From Bacillota bacterium (GTDB lineage: Bacteria > Bacillota > Clostridia > Christensenellales > SZUA-584): a DNA stretch of 10,666 nucleotides. The DNA is taken from positions 1 through 10,666 of the forward strand of contig JAEWWC010000158.1 of assembly GCA_023396555.1 (NCBI GenBank), written 5' to 3'. Positions 7,865 through 10,666 of this stretch are shown piece by piece. The translations under genes and the position numbers were made by a program. Position 1 is the stretch's first letter; every line of letters begins with the position of its first letter. The notes under the pieces were generated by a model that was not told the origin of the DNA, ran no database searches, and was given only the letters and a program-made list of their open reading frames with translations.

Positions 7865-8499
7865 ACGCCGAAACCGGATAAAAACGAGCGCCGGTGGATT
7901 GCACACGGCCCCTGTGACCGGATGGATTCGGCGTGTGCCTTGGTGCCATAGCCTTTGTGCTGCGCAAAGCCGTAACCGGGGTACACGCATTCATAGCCCC
8001 GCATCAGCCGGTCCCTTGTGACCTTGGCGATCACGGACGCCGCCGCGATGCTGTACACCCTGGCGTCGCCCCCTACCAGATCCTCATAGTCATACGGTAT
8101 GTCAATGCCGCCGATGCGGTCGCAGAACACATGATCCGGCTTCACGGACAGCGCGCCGAGAGCCCCGGCAAACGCACGCTTCGCGGCGTTCAGTATGTTG
8201 ATTTCATCGATGACGCGGTTGTCCACGATGCAGACGGCCCAGCAGAGCGCCTGCCGCGTGATCTCATTGTACAGCTCATCGCGCTTCTTTTCTGTCAGCT
8301 TCTTGGAATCGTCCACGCCGGGTATCAGGCAGTTTGGCGGCATCACTACCGCCGCGGCCACGCACGGACCGGCCAGCGGCCCGCGCCCCGCCTCGTCCAC
8401 GCCCGCCACCAGCCGCCCAGAGTCCCAAAACGGCCGCTCAAACGCGGTCATCACTGTCAGGCGTTCCATCTCCTGTGCTTCGCTGCGTCTCATCCTCAC
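7861..8499 (-). CDS. rnhB: Ribonuclease HII
   Basis: Cytoplasmic endonuclease that cuts the RNA strand of RNA:DNA hybrids and incises at single ribonucleotides in DNA. The four catalytic acids are present at the family's spacing: D35 and E36 in AGVDEAGRGPLAGP (32-45), D127 in FCDRIGG, and D145 in GGDARVYSIAAAS. Other signatures are DDSKKLTEKKR (63-73), IAKVTRDR (157-164), YGFAQHKGYGTKAH (176-189) and GPCAIHRRSF near the end. At 212 residues it is shorter than Bacillus RnhB, which has an extra N-terminal arm, and is close to the compact E. coli-like form. GTG 8499 overlaps the rbgA stop as GTGA, a coupled start like others in this operon. ATG 8493, two codons later, is equally acceptable, and ATG 8469 also keeps the whole catalytic domain. 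Confidence 0.96.
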   Translation of the reverse strand: MRMRRSEAQEMERLTVMTAFERPFWDSGRLVAGVDEAGRGPLAGPCVAAAVVMPPNCLIPGVDDSKKLTEKKRDELYNEITRQALCWAVCIVDNRVIDEINILNAAKRAFAGALGALSVKPDHVFCDRIGGIDIPYDYEDLVGGDARVYSIAAASVIAKVTRDRLMRGYECVYPGYGFAQHKGYGTKAHAESIRSQGPCAIHRRSFLSGFGV

Positions 8500-9368
8500 T
8501 CACACCCCACCGACGTTCCGTCGGCAGGGACCCCGTCACACCGCTCGAGCGTGATGCGCCCAAGCTTCCCTCCCCGGAATTCGTCCAGCAGCGCCCGCGC
8601 GCCGCGCTGATCATCTATTTCGCCCTGTTTCAGCAAAAATCCTCTTTTACGGCATATATCTTCCAAAACCTTCCGCTCATCCGGGCTTTCTTCCAAGCCA
8701 TACCGAGCCTTCAGCGCTCCGGGGGCCGCATCCGCCAGCATGCCGATCAGCTTCTGTGCTAGCGCCACCTCGTCGATCACCTCGCTGCGCAGCGAACCCA
8801 GCGCCGCGATGCGCTCCGCCGTCTCCGGCGGCTCTATCTTGGGCCACAGCAGCCCCGGCGAATCCAGCAACTCCAGCGTGTCGGACAGGCGGACCCACTG
8901 CAGACCGCGCGTTACGCCCGGCTTGTCACCCTCCTTGGCGCTTTTCTGCCCTACCAGCCGGTTGATGATGGCCGACTTGCCCACGTTGGGAATGCCCGCG
9001 ATCAGCACGCGCACCGTCTTACGCGCGCCCTTTTCGGCATACCGCTGCACCACCGGAGCCGCCGCTTCGCGTATTGCGGACACCAGCCGGCCCGGCTTGT
9101 CCTTCGTGGCGCTGAAAGATAGAGCGTGCCCGAACTGCCGCTTATAGTACTCCGTCCATTTCTTCGTCTGTTCCGGGTCCGCGAGGTCGCTCTTGTTCAG
9201 CAGTATGATGCACGCCTTGCCGGAAAGCTGCTCCTTCAAATCCGGGCTTAAAGTACTGAGCGGCGCCCGCGCGTCCACCGCAATCACCGCCACGCTGATC
9301 AGCTTCAGCTTCTCGGCGATCTGGCGCTTGGCCTTCGTCATATGCCCCGGATACCAGTGTATGTCCAC
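8496..9368 (-). CDS. rbgA: Ribosome biogenesis GTPase RbgA (YlqF)
   Basis: GTPase required for a late step of 50S subunit assembly in Firmicutes. The 290 residues show the circularly permuted G-motif order of the YlqF/YawG family: G4 NKSD (58-61) first, then G1 GIPNVGKS (125-132), G2 PGVT (150-153) and G3 DSPG (169-172). A C-terminal RNA-binding region follows. The N-terminus DIHWYPGHM is the family's conserved start. I therefore chose GTG 9368, which has a GGGAAGGG run 8 bases upstream and gives a length close to Bacillus RbgA (282). An in-frame ATG at 9410 would add 14 residues (MSRSPGEG…) not typical of the family and has no well-spaced site. It is the first gene of the operon and lies downstream of rplS, as in many Firmicutes. 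A three-hairpin repeat sits in its leader. Confidence 0.95.
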   Translation of the reverse strand: MDIHWYPGHMTKAKRQIAEKLKLISVAVIAVDARAPLSTLSPDLKEQLSGKACIILLNKSDLADPEQTKKWTEYYKRQFGHALSFSATKDKPGRLVSAIREAAAPVVQRYAEKGARKTVRVLIAGIPNVGKSAIINRLVGQKSAKEGDKPGVTRGLQWVRLSDTLELLDSPGLLWPKIEPPETAERIAALGSLRSEVIDEVALAQKLIGMLADAAPGALKARYGLEESPDERKVLEDICRKRGFLLKQGEIDDQRGARALLDEFRGGKLGRITLERCDGVPADGTSVGCE

Positions 9369-9470
9369 GAAACCAACCCTTCCCGCTCCCTCCCCCGGGG
9401 AGCGACTCATTCTCTCTATAATATACAATCCGCCTTCGGATTTCAATCTCCACGAGTCGTTGATAGAGGT

Positions 9471-9565
9471 CTAAGACCATGGAGGCTCTGCCTCCACACC
9501 TCCGTTCAAGGGATTTATCCCTTGAGAATCCTATCAGGGAAATGCCTTGGCGAAGGCATTTCCCG
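9471..9565 (+). repeat. Three-hairpin dispersed repeat, copy B
   Basis: Second copy of the element at 840-927, same plus-strand orientation, and so antisense to the rplS–rbgA direction. Stem 1 pairs 9480-9486 with 9490-9496 (loop TCT). Stem 2 pairs 9506-9514 with 9517-9525. Stem 3 is a perfect 12-bp stem, 9537-9548 with 9553-9564, followed by GTTTTT. Relative to copy A, an A:T pair of stem 1 becomes G:C (853/861 versus 9484/9492). The inner G:C of stem 2 becomes A:T (882/886 versus 9513/9518). An A:T of stem 3 becomes G:C (907/924 versus 9539/9562). Stem 3 also carries an insertion at its tip and the stem 2 loop gains one base. It sits in the probable untranslated leader of rbgA. Confidence 0.8.
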
Positions 9566-9603
9566 TTTTTATTCAATGCTAATTTCGTCTCTGTAAATAA
9601 TAA

Positions 9604-9632
9604 ATTATATAAACTGGAAAATCGAGTTTGAT
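9604..9632 (-). promoter_or_regulatory. Weak candidate promoter of the rbgA operon
   Basis: A perfect -10 hexamer TATAAT (minus strand, 9609 to 9604) lies in an AT-rich stretch between the rplS terminator and rbgA. At 17 bases the -35 position reads ATCAAA, only 3 of 6 matches to TTGACA. A promoter is expected here because rplS is followed by a good terminator, but this exact assignment is uncertain. It would give a leader of about 230 bases containing repeat copy B. Confidence 0.3.
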
Positions 9633-9654
9633 ATGATTACGCTTTGCAGTAAAT

Positions 9655-9678
9655 AAAAAGAAGCCGTTTTCCGGCTCC
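9655..9678 (-). terminator. Intrinsic terminator of rplS
   Basis: On the minus strand, a 7-bp stem (9678-9672 with 9666-9660, one G·U pair) has a five-base GAAAA loop. It is followed at once by five T's (9659-9655) and further T-rich sequence. It starts 10 bases after the rplS stop codon, the normal place for a gene-end terminator, and separates rplS from rbgA transcriptionally, at least in part. Confidence 0.85.
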
Positions 9679-9688
9679 TTCGTAGTTG

Positions 9689-10033
9689 TTACCGTTTTTC
9701 CTTGAGCTTCGCAGCTTTGCCCTGACGGTCGCGCAGGTAGTAAAGCTTGGCGCGGCGCACTTTGTTGGTGCGCAGCTTATCGATGCTCGAGATCTTGGGC
9801 GAGTGGATGGGGAACGTCCGCTCGATGCCAATGCCGAACGAAACACGGCGCACGGTGATGGTCTCGGAAAGACCGCTGCCCCGGCGCGCAATCACATATC
9901 CCTCAAAACCCTGCAGACGCTCTCTCGTGCCTTCAATAACCTTCACGAAAACCTTGACGGTATCGCCGATTTTAATCTCGGGCAGATCGGTGCGCATCTG
10001 TTCCTTTTCGATGGCTCTGATGATCTGATTCAT
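9689..10033 (-). CDS. rplS: 50S ribosomal protein L19
   Basis: Ribosomal protein L19, which sits at the interface of the 30S and 50S subunits. The 114-residue length is normal. Conserved stretches are present: GDTVKVFVKVIEGTRERLQ (23-41), FEGYVIARRGSG (43-54), ETITVRRVSFGIGIERTFP (57-75, near universal in L19), HSPKI and the basic tail KVRRAKLYYLRDRQGKAAK. The start ATG 10033 has a strong GGAGGAGGAA site 7 bases upstream. It has its own promoter (10151-10179) and terminator (9655-9678), so here it forms a single-gene unit rather than the end of the rpsP–rimM–trmD–rplS operon; what lies upstream in that operon is not in the window. Confidence 0.98.
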   Translation of the reverse strand: MNQIIRAIEKEQMRTDLPEIKIGDTVKVFVKVIEGTRERLQGFEGYVIARRGSGLSETITVRRVSFGIGIERTFPIHSPKISSIDKLRTNKVRRAKLYYLRDRQGKAAKLKEKR

Positions 10034-10150
10034 TTGCTGATTCCTCCTCCCATTTCAGGCGTTCATAACCGTATTCATACTGCCGGCGCTGAAGCAAAAA
10101 TCGCTTGGCCGAGCTTCACGGAAAGCGGACCACCCTAAATCAACTTTAGG

Positions 10151-10179
10151 ATTATAACACAGCGTCCAATGCGTGACAA
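10151..10179 (-). promoter_or_regulatory. Sigma-A-type promoter of rplS
   Basis: On the minus strand, -35 TTGTCA (10179-10174) and -10 TATAAT (10156-10151) are separated by exactly 17 bases. A TG one base before the -10 gives an extended -10 as well. Transcription should start near 10144, leaving a leader of about 110 bases before rplS. In that leader TGAAGC (10118-10113) can pair with GCTTCA (10095-10090). L19 leaders are known in some Firmicutes, but I could not match this one to a consensus. Confidence 0.85.
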
Positions 10180-10278
10180 GCCACAATTTTAAAACCATGC
10201 CTCTTTTATCGCAGATTCGGCGCCTTCAGACATTCCACAATGTACATACATCCCAAATCCCGCGTCAGTTGCCGGTCG

Positions 10279-10287
10279 ATTATAACA
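10279..10287 (-). promoter_or_regulatory. Possible distal extended -10 promoter upstream of rplS
   Basis: The minus strand reads TGTTATAAT, an extended -10, within the 12-mer TGTGTTATAATC that also forms the -10 region of the main rplS promoter. No good -35 is found at 16-18 bases (CACCAT at 17). If active it would start a longer rplS leader of about 240 bases. Confidence 0.25.
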
Positions 10288-10309
10288 CAATTACCGCCGC
10301 TATGGTGTC

Positions 10310-10338
10310 TTGACTTCAAAATTTCTTTATGCTTTAAT
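10310..10338 (+). promoter_or_regulatory. Sigma-A-type promoter of the S-component gene
   Basis: -35 TTGACT (10310-10315) and -10 TTTAAT (10333-10338), each with five of six consensus bases, are separated by 17 bases. The start point should be near 10345. It is divergent from the rplS promoter and is followed by a leader of about 144 bases before the ATG at 10489. Confidence 0.75.
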
Positions 10339-10344
10339 AGGTTT

Positions 10345-10488
10345 GTCGTGAAACAGCCTGCACGAAGCCGGCAAAAAAAAATGTTTGCGACCCAAAAACC
10401 AGACCGACTGCGATACCATGAAGGTATGTGCTTTCCCTCAAGGAAGGCAATCCGTTCGATGGTATTTTTTATTTTGGAGGTATTATAG
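10345..10488 (+). promoter_or_regulatory. Structured 5' leader, candidate riboswitch or attenuator
   Basis: About 144 transcribed bases precede an ECF-type S component and end in an intrinsic terminator. The 5' part can form small helices: TCGTG (10346-10350) with CACGA (10361-10365), or GTCG (10345-10348) with CGAC (10388-10391). An A-rich linker spans 10373-10381. Then ATACC (10413-10417) can pair locally with GGTAT (10423-10427), loop ATGAA, or with the 3' arm of the terminator at 10459-10465. The two pairings exclude each other, as in transcription attenuators. I recognise none of the TPP, FMN, cobalamin, THF, preQ1, purine or T-box consensus motifs. The ligand, if any, is unknown. Confidence 0.5.
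10413..10475 (+). terminator. Leader terminator (attenuator) before the S-component gene
   Basis: An outer 7-bp stem pairs ATACCAT (10413-10419) with ATGGTAT (10459-10465). Across a 9+9 internal loop it is topped by an 8-bp stem (10429-10436 with 10442-10449, one G·U) with loop CTCAA. The 3' arm runs into TTTTT and then ATTTT. It ends directly at the GGAGG ribosome binding site (10476-10480), 8 bases before the ATG, so it lies between promoter and gene and must be read through for expression. Confidence 0.7.
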
Positions 10489-10666
10489 ATGAGCTTTTCG
10501 AAGACCAAAAGGCTGGTGCTGTCCGCCATGTTCCTCGCGCTGGGCATTCTGCTCCCGCTGCTCGTGGGGCATCTGTTCCCGATGGGCTGGATACTGCTGC
10601 CGATGCACGTTCCGGTGCTGCTGTGCGGGTTTATCTGCGGCGGTCCGTGGGGCCTGCTGGTGGGCG
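10489..10666 (+). CDS. ECF transporter S component-like membrane protein (partial, 5' end)
   Basis: Only the first 59 codons are in the window. The protein opens MSFSKTKRLVLSAMFLALG, one hydrophobic helix (about 9-30), then a short outer segment, then WILLPMHVPVLLCGFICGG (33-51) and a second hydrophobic stretch that runs off the end. The LPMH-hydrophobic-P-V-L-x-x-G-F pattern followed by CGG-x-x-GLLVG is typical of substrate-binding S components of energy-coupling factor vitamin transporters. These dock on a shared EcfAA'T module to import vitamins or precursors. ATG 10489 has GGAGG 8 bases upstream. The promoter and terminator-ended leader suggest expression tuned to its substrate. Which vitamin it carries cannot be said from this fragment. 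Confidence 0.7.
   Translation, partial: MSFSKTKRLVLSAMFLALGILLPLLVGHLFPMGWILLPMHVPVLLCGFICGGPWGLLVG

Noticed and set aside
7865..7990. N-terminal extension of yraN to 7990
   Set aside because: The extra 42 residues overlap rnhB fully, do not resemble the family and lack a start site; the ATGA overlap at 7864 is the natural start.
10341..10411. Cobalamin riboswitch, suggested by an ACAGCC motif in the S-component leader
   Set aside because: The neighbouring conserved elements, including the GCCACTG and B12-box regions, are missing and the leader is too short for the classical form.
10240..10488. Plus-strand ORF of 82 codons before the S component
   Set aside because: It begins upstream of the -35 box and spans the promoter and the attenuator hairpins, so it would not be on the mRNA intact; its composition is not protein-like.
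10206..10547. Minus-strand ORF of 113 codons
   Set aside because: It starts inside the S-component gene on the opposite strand and runs through the terminator, leader and promoter of that gene; no recognisable protein features.
1..10666. CRISPR arrays, tRNA or rRNA genes, transposase genes
   Set aside because: No spaced direct repeats, no tRNA cloverleaf with TTCGA arm in the gaps, no rRNA motifs and no transposase or integrase motifs were seen on either strand.

Overview
The window looks like a chromosomal stretch of a fairly GC-rich member of the Firmicutes, most likely a Clostridia lineage. The reasons are the gene order rplS–rbgA–rnhB–yraN–comM–dprA, GGAGG-type ribosome binding sites, sigma-A-like promoters, and an ECF-transporter S component behind a leader that ends in a terminator. 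The family or genus cannot be fixed from the sequence alone.

Layout, left to right. (1) 51-827, plus strand: a GntR/HutC-type repressor with a UTRA ligand domain. (2) 840-927: one copy of a three-hairpin repeat, in the convergent gap between gntR and dprA. (3) 989-9368, minus strand, read right to left: rbgA, rnhB, yraN, a polytopic GT-C-like glycosyltransferase, a PMT-type glycosyltransferase, gtrA, comM and dprA. Gaps are 22 bp or less, and several junctions are 4-bp GTGA/ATGA stop-start overlaps, so this reads as one operon. (4) 9369-9688: the rbgA leader region, holding a second repeat copy and the rplS terminator. (5) 9689-10033, minus strand: rplS, with its own strong promoter at 10151-10179. 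(6) 10180-10488: a divergent control region. (7) 10489 to the window end, plus strand: the first 59 codons of an ECF-type S component.

The operon mixes two themes. rplS, rbgA, rnhB, yraN, comM and dprA form a conserved housekeeping and DNA-processing neighbourhood: 50S assembly, RNA:DNA hybrid removal, and DNA uptake and recombination. Between yraN and comM sits a three-gene membrane glycosylation module. It has two enzymes expected to use polyprenyl-phosphate sugars on the outer face of the membrane, plus a GtrA protein, a family linked to carrying such lipid-linked sugars across the membrane. No polyprenyl-phosphate sugar synthase is present in the window.

The most notable items are: the two copies of the three-hairpin repeat, whose differences preserve base pairing in all three stems; the S-component leader, in which one segment can pair either in a small hairpin or in the terminator; the glycosylation module inside a core cluster; and a beta-rich, discoidin-like insertion in the PMT-type enzyme. 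No RNA genes, CRISPR arrays or transposase genes were seen.
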